A stretch of 19,057 bases of DNA from Cerrena zonata (taxonomy: Eukaryota; Basidiomycota; Agaricomycetes; Polyporales; Cerrenaceae), in NCBI GenBank assembly GCA_038087015.1, contig JASBNA010000158.1, positions 1-19,057 of the forward strand. The letters are read 5' to 3'. A model generated the notes under the pieces. It did not search any database and was not told the origin of the DNA. It saw nothing but the letters and a program-made list of their open reading frames with translations. The position numbers and the translations under genes were made by a program. Each line of letters begins with the position of its first letter. The stretch's first letter is position 1. Positions 1 to 9,150 of the stretch are shown here, piece after piece.

Positions 1-799
1 AACACCAATTTCTGCTCTCTGTTTCGCGTTTCGTTCCTTGTGCCCGGCTTTCGCCGCTACTTTCCCACACGCCCCGCAGGCGCCCACGCTCGTACCCCAT
101 TAATACCTCGCTATCCCCCCTTTTTCCTCTCCCCAAGTCGTCTGTGCCAACGGACGACTTCACCACAGCTCATCGCTGTTCTTTCCGTTATGCTGCCTCG
201 AAACGGCGGTCGCGTTCACCTATGGCTCCTCAACAGCGCCATCCCCGTTTTCCACGTCATCATCGCCCGTCTTCTCGCCCTTCATCACCATCGCTCTCCT
301 TCCCACTCCGTTTTCCCTCGATTGCGCCCCGCCCATCGTGTTCATCACCGCATCACCTCTTTCGTCTTCTCCGCCCCGTACGTCCTCCTACCGTACTTTC
401 CGCTCCGCACTACATTACTAACCCCCCCTCGTCCTGTCACACTCATCGTCTTTCCTTCAACCCGCTGTGAGCTGCTCTGTGCTGTTGCCACTTGCGCATT
501 TCTCTGGTCCTTCATTGGATAGCTCCGGTTTGGCACAGTACCTTGTTCCCCCCCCGTGCGTACCCCACTTTTGCTGTCTTCAGAGTCTCACCTTCTTCCA
601 TAGATCCTGCTCCGACGTTCCGCTTTTTCGTTCCTTGCATCCGCCTGCCCTGTTTAGCCACACCTCCTATGTCATGTAGTATTCTGTATAAATACAGCTC
701 CGTTTTCTTCTTGAAACTTTCATTGGCTGCCATCCGGTTGCCTGTGTCTAATCGAGTGAACATATTTTGTTCCTCCTTTTGTGTTGCCTTGCTCTGCAG
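1..799 (+). other. Pyrimidine-rich leader upstream of the transposase; no supported gene
   Basis: The plus strand is strikingly rich in C and T for about 660 bp, then reaches a TATA box at 687-694 and a leader of about 75-80 nt without any ATG. Open frames here (for example 40-522 and 144-470) begin at non-ATG codons or encode low-complexity Pro/Ser/Arg/His-rich translations, overlap each other, and show no domain. I read this as promoter and untranslated leader. It may contain the left end of the Helitron, but I could not identify a convincing 5' TC terminus. Confidence 0.6.
687..694 (+). promoter_or_regulatory. TATA box of the Helitron transposase gene
   Basis: The sequence TATAAATA lies 106 bp upstream of the first ATG (800). 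A transcript starting about 30 bp downstream would meet no earlier ATG, so position and start choice agree. The leader ends in a pyrimidine stretch plus CTGCAG just before the ATG, which also resembles a splice acceptor, so a 5'-UTR intron is possible. Confidence 0.6.
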
Positions 800-3700
800 A
801 TGGCGTATCGTTCGCGCTCAGTCGTCGTTCACGACTTTAAGTTGTATCCCTGTCTCTCTGGAACATTAGAGGGGCTGTTTGACAGTGATCGTTTACATTA
901 TTGTGGGTCCTTCGCCTTGGATGTGATTCCCGCTCCTCCTCACGTTGCGTTGGCTGTTCCCTTGGCTGTGCTAGCTCGCTTTGTACCTCTTGTATTTTTG
1001 CGCAAGCTCTTTTCCCTCCATAAAATTAAAATACAACGCGGCACATTTTCCCCACACGATTATCGTGATGAGCTATCCACGCATCAATGCTCCTCTCATT
1101 GTAAACAAACTGTCGCCGTATTTCAACGCTCTAGAGCTAGTGCTGTCAATCCCTTTGGTCGCACTCAGTTTCTACCCCTCAGGCACCAGATACCTGTTGA
1201 GTATCAGTCTTTTTTGTATCCCTCCTCATCGTCTTTTCCTCCCCCTCCGATGACTCTGAAAGCCCGCGCCCAGATGATTCGTGACTTCACGGATCAATTG
1301 AGCGATGAGGCACTGGCTGAGGTCCCCTGCGCCGTGTGTGCTGAACTGGTTAAGCGAAGCGACATTTCCGTGCATAACGTGTGCGACGAATTGTTTCTAC
1401 CGCTTGCACGCCTTGATGCACCTGTCGCCGTGTTTCCCGTTTCTACCGACGGCACTGTCCCTCGAGCTCATGACTCGCCTATCTTAGAACACAGCGGTCT
1501 TCATGTCGATGATTCACTGCGAGTTGCAGATGTTTGCTCCTCGTGCTTGACCTCCTTGAAGAAAAAAAAGATTCCTCCTCGCTCGTTAGCTAACGGATTG
1601 TGGCTGGGAGATATACCCCCCCAGCTCCGCGCCCTGAATTATTGTGAAAAACTAATGGTTGCCCGTTTTCGCCACAACACCTTTGTGGTGTCTGTCACCA
1701 TGGGTCAGCGCCGAATGGCGGCCAACGCCGTGACGTTCGGTCAACCGGTTGCTAAATTTCATGCCATTTTGCCCCCTCCACCCGACGATGTCGAATCTTG
1801 TTTGGTCGTTTTGTTCACTGGGTCTTGTGCCCCTACACCCGACGATATGAAGCGCACCCCACTCATCGTTCGCAAACAAGTTGTTTGGGATGCTCTCCTT
1901 TGGTTGAAGCAAAATCATAAAGACTACAGCGATATTGCCCTGTCCCGCGAGAATCTCGACATGTACAAGGAATCTCAAGTACCTGTGAGCATCGTCTATC
2001 GTCCATTGGACGGTAGTGCCCCCGCTAGCGCCCCTGAGACTCTCCCTGTCCACGACGACGGCGAGGAGCGTGGAACCGAGACCGGCCCTTGCTCATTCGC
2101 CGTGCACTCGCTGACGTCTGAGAAATACCATAATTTGTCCCGAGAAGGCCGCATCAGCGCGTCTTTGCATCATCTAGCCAGCGGTCGCCCTGTATTGGCG
2201 TACGGCCGTGAGGAGAATCCAGAGTCTATCTATCACAATCCTCTGCTATTTCCTGGCATGTTCCCGTGGCTATTTCCTTACGGTCTCGGTGGTTTCGAAA
2301 ACCCTGGGATAAAGACTCCGCTTGGACGTGAGCAGCATATTCAGCATCTCCTGATGTATCATGATCGACGGTTTCAAATCGACGAATATTTTGCCTTCGT
2401 GTTATATAGTCACGCCCAGATACGCGGTGCCTCTCTCGGAGGTTATCTTCTGACAGAGCGCAAAGATTTCCCTAACGTCGCTGCAAAGATTCAGTCGTTA
2501 GACGTAGATACTTTGGCCGAGTTAGCACGTCGAGGCCAGGAGGACGGGTTTGTGAAGCCCATGAACGACAAGGAGCGTCAATGTTTTGAATTCCTACATT
2601 TCGTTGATCATGTGGGTGGGCATGTACCCAACTCATCCACATCTAAGCGACGTCAACGAAATCAGATTCAATCTCTCATCTATCGTCTGGGTACTCCCGT
2701 TTTCTTTATCACCTTTTCGCCTTCGGACTCCAAGAGTCCCATATGCATGTATCTAGCTGGGGAAAAGATTGACCTTTTGTCAAACAATCCTGCCATGCCT
2801 GACGCCGCCGAACGGCTAAGGGCCGTCGCTCGCAACCCGGTGGCATGCGCTCGCTTTTTCGATCTAGTTGTCAATCTTTTTATCAAGTATATTCTGCGGT
2901 GGGATACAGGGACTGACGGTCTCTTTGGACCCACCGCCGGTTTCTACGGGACCGTGGAGTCACAAGGGCGTCTTACTCTGCATCTACATCTTCTCTTGTG
3001 GATCAAACACTCCCTGTCCCCTCAGGAAATTCGTGATCGTGCTCTCAACGATCCGCTGTTTCAGGAGGAGTTAGTTCGCTGGCTTGAGTTCTGTTGTTCA
3101 GGTGAACTGGCTGGTGGTCCGATTGGTGATGCTTTCGGGGATTCTGCCGGTAAACCTAGTTCTTCCGCAGAAGATCCCATGATGCACAAGCCTACTCCAC
3201 CACCTGATGAGCCGTTGACGGACATCTCGTTGCATGAATATATGTGTCGTGTGAGCGCCGAAACTGATGCAGTGTTGCTGAAGGCTTACGTTCATCGTTG
3301 TGGGCCTCACTGTAAGCGAAACGGTGAATGTCGTGGTCGTTTCCCTCGTGACACCGTTGAGAAGTCTAGCTTCGACGAGCTCGGGGCATTGCGTCTGGCT
3401 CACAAGGAAGAATGGCTCAATACGTTTACCAGGGATTTAGCATATCTACTCAGGTGTAACTCTGACACCGCGTGCTTGCTTTCTGGAACGCAGGTTCGCG
3501 CCATTATTGCGTATGTAACTGATTATGTTACTAAGTGCCAATTGAAGACCTACACCCTTTTTGGGGTGATCAGAGCGGTGTTGGAAAAAAATTCAGATCT
3601 TGTGAGTGAGCAGGACGACCGGTCGGTTGCTGCTCGCAGGCTGCTCACCAAGGTCGTTAACGCACTAAACGCGAAAATGGAAATAGGTGGTCCCATGCTC

Positions 3701-6700
3701 TGCGCCTCCTTGTTAGGACACCCTGACCATTACACCAGTCATTCGTTCAAATTATTTTTCTGGTATCCGTATTTCAAATATGTGGCAGAGGTGTGGAAAC
3801 TTGACATCAGCGATCGCGATAACGACCCTCGTGACACCGTTGTAATTGGGCTCGACCGTGACAAGCAAGTCGTTGCTCATTCTAAAGTCCATGATTACAT
3901 ACATCGTCCGTCGCACTTTGATAATTGGTGCCTCTACGATTATATGCTACACTGCTCTTTCGTGAGGTATCGTTGCCGAAACAAAGACAACCAGGAGAGT
4001 GTTGGCATTGATCCTGAGGCGCCGTTCGGCGGCAGCAGTGATGGCGATGACAATGGAAGCGATCCGAATGAGGTGGTTCCGGACAGTCCTGCTCAGACTT
4101 TTCGGTTCAATAGTGACCATCCAAATGTCAATACACACCGCGTTGCATTCATCTCGAATGTTTCTACTCTTGTCCTCGATTTCGTAGGGGGACGTTTACC
4201 TCGGCAGGCCGGGGACACTGACATCTACTTCGCTACCATGTTGATGTTCTTCCGCCCAGGCGGGTGGAGAACGGGTCTCGAGTTGAAAGGTGAAAATGAA
4301 AGTTGGTCTGATGCCTTTCGTTCCACAAACTTCAGCGAAGATTCTCTGTCGTTTATGCGTAGGTTGAATTTCTTATATGAGTGCTATGACGATCGAGATG
4401 ATTATTCGGCTAGACGTCGCAAAGACCAACAGGGTGATGCATTGGCTATGTTCTCGTCCTCGACGCTCAATGCACTTGACGTAGAGCGGACTCAAGATCA
4501 GGTGGATGATCCGACAGGTATCGGTTCGCCCGATCCGGATACCTTACTTGTCGCGGAAGGCAGGACGGCAAAGGTGAGGCTGGAAATAGAGACTGTGCGC
4601 GCTCACATGCAGCTTCTAGCAGCTCATTCTGTTCCCTTTCCCTATCCATCCTTGTTTACCCTCCCAGCGGCCTCGCAGCAACAATGCACCGGCCGCGGGT
4701 GGGCTAAAATCGTTGCCAACGAAAAACTTAAGAGAATTGCTGCTCGTGCTCGGGATGCGCCCGAACCGACCACCTCCGACATTGACAAACAGATAAGCAC
4801 CCATTTCAACGAAGTTTGCGTCATCTCCGCGGATAGTTGCAACAGGTCGATTCATGCATCTTATCTCCAGAGCAATGAGCAGGTGCTCTTTCTTGGTCCG
4901 AACGCTTCCCCTCTCTTGAGGGAAGTTTGTGCTCATTTCACTCTCAACGCTGCTCAAGTCCGGGCTGTTGTTACCATCACATCTTCTGTCTTGGCACCTT
5001 CTGACCATCCTCTTCGGATGTATCTAGGGGGTATGGGGGGTACTGGCAAGTCTCAAGTTATCAAGGCTCTCACAGCATTTTTCACCGCAAGAAGCGAGCG
5101 AAATCGAATGTCGCTCATGGCTCCTACTGGTGCCGCTGCTTGCCTGATCGGCGGTTCGACCTATCATTCCGTTCTCAAGTTGCAGCGAGGCAATGGCAAA
5201 ATGACACAGAAGACCAGAGATGAGCTTCGACAAAACCTGCGTGGAGTGGACGTACTGTTCTTCGACGAGGTGTCAATGATATCTAACACTGACCTACAAC
5301 AAATCAGTTCCCAGTTGTCCATGGCGTTGGGGAGCAGCGATGCGTTCGGTGGAAAACACGTCGTTTTGGCAGGCGATTTCTGCCAACTGCCACCGGTGGC
5401 TACTTCCGGTTCCGCACTATACTCGAATAGTGCAGTATCGAGTGCTACGAACAAGGCCCAATATAAGGCCCTCGGCTCCTCCGTTTGGCATCAGTTTACC
5501 ACTGTTGTGATCTTGAGAGAGAATATGCGTCAACGTGGCCTGTCCATTCCTGATCAACAATTTAGGGATGCACTGAGCAGGCTTCGCTTTCGTTCATGCA
5601 CTGATGCAGACCTCGCACTGTTTCGCTCTCGTGTGGTCGGTGCCTCAAGCAATGCTCCTCGCATCTTCGAGCCACAGTTTCGAGACGTGTCTATAATCAC
5701 TCCCTGGAACGCTCATCGGGACGGCATCAATGAGTTCCAATCGGAGAGGTTCGCTGCGTCTACACAACAGTCATTGACGTCTTTCTACTCGAGGGACAAA
5801 TGGACCGCTACGACTTTGAAGAAATCTCGGTCACTTGGAAACAGCCCATTCGTGGCCAGTGACATTCAAGAGATGTTGTGGCGCGTACCTCCTTGTTTGG
5901 TGGAGCGCCATGCATGCGGAGTTTTGAAGCTTTGCGTTGGTATGCCGGTGATGCTCAAGAATAACGAGGCTACCGAGCTCTGCATAACCAACGGTGCCGA
6001 AGGGATAGTGGTTGGGTGGAAGCACAACACTCATCCCTCTGGCAAGCTTTCTCTTGACGTCCTCTACGTGCGGTTGATCAATCCTGCAACAGACGTGCAG
6101 CTTAGCGGTCTGCCACTCAACGTTGTTCCGATTTCATCACGCCAGGAGACCGTTAAAGTTCAGCTTCCCAACTCGTCTTATGTGTCCATTTCTCGGACCC
6201 AGGTACCGGTACTGCCGAATTTTGCCATGACCGACTATGGATGCCAGGGTCGCACCCGTCCCTTCAACAGTGTCGATCTCAGGTTTTGCAAGAATCACCA
6301 GTCAGCGTACACCAGCCTCTCACGAGGTTCTACAATTGACGGGTTGCTTATTCTACATCCTTTTCCCGACGACATCTTTAAAGGTGGTCTCACTGGGGAC
6401 TTGCGAGCAGAGCTGCATGACTTGGAGATGCTGGATGACATTTCCCGTATGATATACGACGGTAGTCTCGAACTAGCAACAGGAGGTAGAACACGGCGTG
6501 ACGTGTTGGCCGGTTTCCGTGCCATTCGGGGTCAACACTACCAGCCGTTCCATACTCAAAACCTCGCGGGGAAATCCGGGGGCAACAAACGCCCACGTGA
6601 GGAACATTGCGAACCGGTGAATTCACATCCGCGCCCAAAAAGGAACATCCCGCTTCTCGCTGTCGAAAGTGAGGGCGATGGGGAACTGCCAATTGTGTAT

Positions 6701-7540
6701 CACGGCTTGAAATGGGATTCCATCGATTACAGCTGCGCCTACGACGCGCTGTTCACGGTCTTCGTCAACGGAGCTCGATGTTTCGCGGATATGTGGGAGA
6801 CTGTCGCCGGAAACAATCCTGTTTTTGACTATTTCAATACGGAGTCTACCCGCGTGTCGACGATGAATGTATTCGGGACAAATTTGCCCCCGTTAGAAAG
6901 GGCCCGCGATGCTGTTCGAGACTCGCTGGGGGACGTCGATCCATTGAGATTTCCTCGCAGGGGTCCCGTTTTTGCGGAAATCTACGACGTCGCTCATGCG
7001 TTTACATCGTTAAATACTGCTTATGGAACGCGTTTTCGGACCTGTCAAGATTGCCTGTCCGCCGCGGACGATACGCAGCCTGTTAACAACGTCATTTGGC
7101 GGGCAGCCGACGTTTTGTTCAATGTGGTCTTGCCCACCACTGTTTCAGCCCTATTCAATGCGGTATTTGAGGGGCAAAACTCATCTGTATGCCGCCATTG
7201 CAGAAAAGATCGTGCTACATGGCACGTGGGGTGCGGCTCAGTCCCCTCTCTATTGGGCATGGAACTCTCTCTGGAGCATTCAGATAGTACCCACATAGAT
7301 GAACGGTTTTCACTTCGCTTGGCAAACGAAGATTCTGTGTGGGAATTGCAGGCGGTAATTTATCTGGGCGCAAATCACTTCACTGCTCGCTTCGTAGTAG
7401 CTGATGGGTCAGTTTGGTACCATGACGGTGCAGAGACAGGGAGAATCTGTTCATTTGAGGCGGCCACCCTGCAATCCATATCTAATTTACAAATGGCCGG
7501 GAGAAGGAGAGCATGTCTGGTACTGTATCGCCGCAAATGA
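800..7540 (+). CDS. Helitron transposase: Rep (HUH/Y2) - PIF1 helicase - USP-like protease fusion
   Basis: Single 2246-aa frame; the frame opens at a TTG at 767, but the first ATG is at 800. In order: an N-terminal His/Cys segment (HQCSSHC); a DUF6570-like region at about 233-390 with CxxC and SLANGLWLGDIP; a Helitron_like_N region (YHDRRFQIDEYFAFVLYS); the HUH motif with H728 and H730 (LTLHLHLLLW); a Cys cluster (HRCGPHC...CRGRFP); and paired tyrosines Y905/Y909 (YVTDYVTK) that should nick and join single-stranded DNA. The PIF1-type SF1 helicase follows: Walker A GGMGGTGKS with K1417, Walker B FFDEVSM (D1489, E1490), LAGDFCQLPPV, GCQGRT and YTSLSRGS. The last 280 residues resemble a ubiquitin-specific protease: C1979 in YSCAYDALF, two CxxC pairs, H2193 in NHFTARF and D2209 in WYHDG. 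All key residues are present, so the protein is probably active. It should act in the nucleus in rolling-circle transposition; the protease role is unknown. Confidence 0.93.
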   Translation: MAYRSRSVVVHDFKLYPCLSGTLEGLFDSDRLHYCGSFALDVIPAPPHVALAVPLAVLARFVPLVFLRKLFSLHKIKIQRGTFSPHDYRDELSTHQCSSHCKQTVAVFQRSRASAVNPFGRTQFLPLRHQIPVEYQSFLYPSSSSFPPPPMTLKARAQMIRDFTDQLSDEALAEVPCAVCAELVKRSDISVHNVCDELFLPLARLDAPVAVFPVSTDGTVPRAHDSPILEHSGLHVDDSLRVADVCSSCLTSLKKKKIPPRSLANGLWLGDIPPQLRALNYCEKLMVARFRHNTFVVSVTMGQRRMAANAVTFGQPVAKFHAILPPPPDDVESCLVVLFTGSCAPTPDDMKRTPLIVRKQVVWDALLWLKQNHKDYSDIALSRENLDMYKESQVPVSIVYRPLDGSAPASAPETLPVHDDGEERGTETGPCSFAVHSLTSEKYHNLSREGRISASLHHLASGRPVLAYGREENPESIYHNPLLFPGMFPWLFPYGLGGFENPGIKTPLGREQHIQHLLMYHDRRFQIDEYFAFVLYSHAQIRGASLGGYLLTERKDFPNVAAKIQSLDVDTLAELARRGQEDGFVKPMNDKERQCFEFLHFVDHVGGHVPNSSTSKRRQRNQIQSLIYRLGTPVFFITFSPSDSKSPICMYLAGEKIDLLSNNPAMPDAAERLRAVARNPVACARFFDLVVNLFIKYILRWDTGTDGLFGPTAGFYGTVESQGRLTLHLHLLLWIKHSLSPQEIRDRALNDPLFQEELVRWLEFCCSGELAGGPIGDAFGDSAGKPSSSAEDPMMHKPTPPPDEPLTDISLHEYMCRVSAETDAVLLKAYVHRCGPHCKRNGECRGRFPRDTVEKSSFDELGALRLAHKEEWLNTFTRDLAYLLRCNSDTACLLSGTQVRAIIAYVTDYVTKCQLKTYTLFGVIRAVLEKNSDLVSEQDDRSVAARRLLTKVVNALNAKMEIGGPMLCASLLGHPDHYTSHSFKLFFWYPYFKYVAEVWKLDISDRDNDPRDTVVIGLDRDKQVVAHSKVHDYIHRPSHFDNWCLYDYMLHCSFVRYRCRNKDNQESVGIDPEAPFGGSSDGDDNGSDPNEVVPDSPAQTFRFNSDHPNVNTHRVAFISNVSTLVLDFVGGRLPRQAGDTDIYFATMLMFFRPGGWRTGLELKGENESWSDAFRSTNFSEDSLSFMRRLNFLYECYDDRDDYSARRRKDQQGDALAMFSSSTLNALDVERTQDQVDDPTGIGSPDPDTLLVAEGRTAKVRLEIETVRAHMQLLAAHSVPFPYPSLFTLPAASQQQCTGRGWAKIVANEKLKRIAARARDAPEPTTSDIDKQISTHFNEVCVISADSCNRSIHASYLQSNEQVLFLGPNASPLLREVCAHFTLNAAQVRAVVTITSSVLAPSDHPLRMYLGGMGGTGKSQVIKALTAFFTARSERNRMSLMAPTGAAACLIGGSTYHSVLKLQRGNGKMTQKTRDELRQNLRGVDVLFFDEVSMISNTDLQQISSQLSMALGSSDAFGGKHVVLAGDFCQLPPVATSGSALYSNSAVSSATNKAQYKALGSSVWHQFTTVVILRENMRQRGLSIPDQQFRDALSRLRFRSCTDADLALFRSRVVGASSNAPRIFEPQFRDVSIITPWNAHRDGINEFQSERFAASTQQSLTSFYSRDKWTATTLKKSRSLGNSPFVASDIQEMLWRVPPCLVERHACGVLKLCVGMPVMLKNNEATELCITNGAEGIVVGWKHNTHPSGKLSLDVLYVRLINPATDVQLSGLPLNVVPISSRQETVKVQLPNSSYVSISRTQVPVLPNFAMTDYGCQGRTRPFNSVDLRFCKNHQSAYTSLSRGSTIDGLLILHPFPDDIFKGGLTGDLRAELHDLEMLDDISRMIYDGSLELATGGRTRRDVLAGFRAIRGQHYQPFHTQNLAGKSGGNKRPREEHCEPVNSHPRPKRNIPLLAVESEGDGELPIVYHGLKWDSIDYSCAYDALFTVFVNGARCFADMWETVAGNNPVFDYFNTESTRVSTMNVFGTNLPPLERARDAVRDSLGDVDPLRFPRRGPVFAEIYDVAHAFTSLNTAYGTRFRTCQDCLSAADDTQPVNNVIWRAADVLFNVVLPTTVSALFNAVFEGQNSSVCRHCRKDRATWHVGCGSVPSLLGMELSLEHSDSTHIDERFSLRLANEDSVWELQAVIYLGANHFTARFVVADGSVWYHDGAETGRICSFEAATLQSISNLQMAGRRRACLVLYRRK

Positions 7541-7563
7541 CATGGTTGAGTTACACATGTTGT

Positions 7564-8649
7564 CTACAAATTCTCTTCCGGCCACTCCACATCGTCACCC
7601 ATTGTTGCATACTCGGCAACTAACGGCGTCGGCTTAGGGAGGGATGGTATCTGTTTATCACCGGTAAGTGCCTATTTCATAGAATGTTGCCGCTACTCAC
7701 CGGATTGTATCTAGGGATCTGCTCTCTCCTACAAAGGCGAGCGACTCGGGACATCCAGAAACGTATACAGCCCTTCCTAGTACTGAAGCCTCGAACACTG
7801 ATGTCGAGGGTTATTGTGGCTTCCACGAAGTCGCCGGCACGTATGGCGAAGGGACTGGCAGCGACGATCTGGTTGGATGACTCTAATCGTCGGCCTATCA
7901 ACAGACGGTCAGTGACTACCCACTGCCCTTTGATAGGCTCTGCTCTGTGCATGGGATCATCAGCGTTTGACAAGGTGAGTGCCGGCCTTTTGTTTCCTCT
8001 CGCCTATGCTGAGTTATTATCTTGTAGCATTTGATATCCATGACGTACTCACCCGCGTAAAGACAGGACGCTCCAGATCAAGACGACTGTGGGACACCTT
8101 GAATGAAGTGGCGGGTCCTACGTGCGACGCTGCGTGTTTGACTAGAGCTTGCAACGCCCGCTGTTGCTTCTCGAAAACCTCCGGATAGGGTCCTCCGCAC
8201 AGTGACAATGTCTGCCGAGCACCCATTGCGTTATCAATGCTGTATGGGGATGATCAGGCGTGAGCAAATCGGCTTTCGAGTACGGCTTACCTTCCCCCCC
8301 AATTCCCCAAGGTCTCCAATGACAACCTTTTCGGGACGACAAATCCCTGCACCTTGATCGCCACCCTCTCCATTATTCCTGGTCTGGATGGGTTGATGAG
8401 TAACAGGGCCTTGTTTCGCGCTCGGTCCATCGGGTTGGGATTGTCAAGTACTCTCGCCCAGTCGTAGAGGGACTCCTGCCCGATTGGAACCAGAGCATTT
8501 GCTTCAAGATCACCCAAGCTCAAAGGCTGACCTGCATAGTAGGGCATCGTTTCTGGCCAAAGCTCACGCGTAAGGACTCGAGTGTACACTGCAGAGGGGC
8601 CATCAGTCATCGGTGCATCGTCTAGGACTTCAACGCAAAGGTGAGCCAT
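7564..8649 (-). CDS. Gene B: spliced gene of a basidiomycete mobile-element-associated family, possible OB-like C-terminal domain
   Basis: Four exons on the minus strand: 8649-8291, 8239-8053, 8003-7701, 7650-7564. Introns are 8290-8240 (51 bp, GTAAGC), 8052-8004 (49 bp, GTGAGT) and 7700-7651 (50 bp, GTGAGT). This gives 311 aa. The ATG at 8649 is the first after the TATA box and has A at -3 and G at +4. The segment around residues 233-275 (FAIRAGDFVEATITLDI, then a basic strand ending in MSRVARL) alternates hydrophobic and polar residues as a small beta-barrel would. I remember a similar GD-V-E motif from many uncharacterised Agaricomycete proteins, but this was not checked. The first 120 residues have no recognisable domain. 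The stop codon is 23 bp from the transposase stop, tail to tail. A role in binding single-stranded DNA is a guess. The second intron could use another acceptor, but only the one at 8004 keeps the downstream frame. Confidence 0.75.
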
Positions 8650-8728
8650 GTTGATTGAAAGAGAAGGTATGGATGGTAATAGTGATGTGGATAGCTTGTG
8701 GTGGTTGGCGGTAGACTGAAACGTTCAC

Positions 8729-8734
8729 CTTATA
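8729..8734 (-). promoter_or_regulatory. TATA box of gene B
   Basis: TATAAG on the minus strand (CTTATA on plus), with no ATG between it and the gene B start at 8649. Confidence 0.5.
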
Positions 8735-9009
8735 TCCTAAGTTCAGCCTCCCCCTCCCCCGCGTCGAGAAGTGCATCTAATCGGCGACCTCGAACACCGA
8801 CATCTGCCGCGGACCTTGTTTGTTGTGGTCAGTCCGGCCGGGCGTCCGCTTCGTCTTCTTGCTCACCGCTGCCTCCTGTACTCAGCTTGGAGGCGGACAT
8901 CTCGGTCTTCGAGGCTTCTCATTCCTGCAGTGTCGAATTTACCTCCATTCGTATGTTTGTATGGACGCAACTTGCCTGCACGGACCATTCAATCTGCTGG
9001 CGGGATTGT

Positions 9010-9015
9010 TATAAG
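9010..9015 (+). promoter_or_regulatory. TATA box of gene C
   Basis: TATAAG on the plus strand followed by a CT-rich leader. The first ATG after it is the gene C start at 9151, which has A at -3. Confidence 0.5.
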
Positions 9016-9150
9016 GGTTCCCTCTCGAACCTCGACTCTTATCACCCCTTTTCCCTTTGTATCCTCGTCTCGTTCATTTTCATCATCACCTCCCCTTTCT
9101 TCTCTGTTTCTCTTCGCCATTCGTTCTTCCATTCTTCATCTCTTATCAGT

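Larger units (their letters stand above)
687..7540 (+). mobile_element. Helitron rolling-circle transposon, promoter and coding body (ends not located)
   Basis: Identified by the Rep-helicase it encodes. The uninterrupted reading frame and intact catalytic motifs suggest a recent and possibly still functional autonomous copy. Helitrons normally start with TC and end with a short GC-rich hairpin followed by CTRR, inserted between host A and T (or T and T). I found no convincing pair, so the span given covers only promoter plus gene. The element probably extends left of 687 and may include the genes to the right. Confidence 0.8.
8650..9150. promoter_or_regulatory. Divergent promoter region between genes B and C
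   Basis: No supported gene lies in these 501 bp. TATAAG occurs on the minus strand at 8729-8734, 80 bp before the gene B ATG, and on the plus strand at 9010-9015, 136 bp before the gene C ATG. Each ATG is the first one downstream of its box. The leader of gene C (about 9040-9150) is almost pure pyrimidine, as in the transposase leader. The overlapping open frames at 8698-9279 and 8771-9154 look like non-coding low complexity. Confidence 0.6.

Noticed and set aside
40..522. Open frames at 40-522 and 144-470 (plus)
   Set aside because: The 40-522 frame begins at GTG; both have low-complexity Pro/Ser/Arg/His composition created by the CT-rich tract, and they overlap each other.
7975..8038. Plus-strand intron-like signals (AAG-GTGAGT to TTGTAG)
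   Set aside because: No plus-strand exon frame continues across them, whereas the minus strand here encodes gene B with consistent phases in all four exons.
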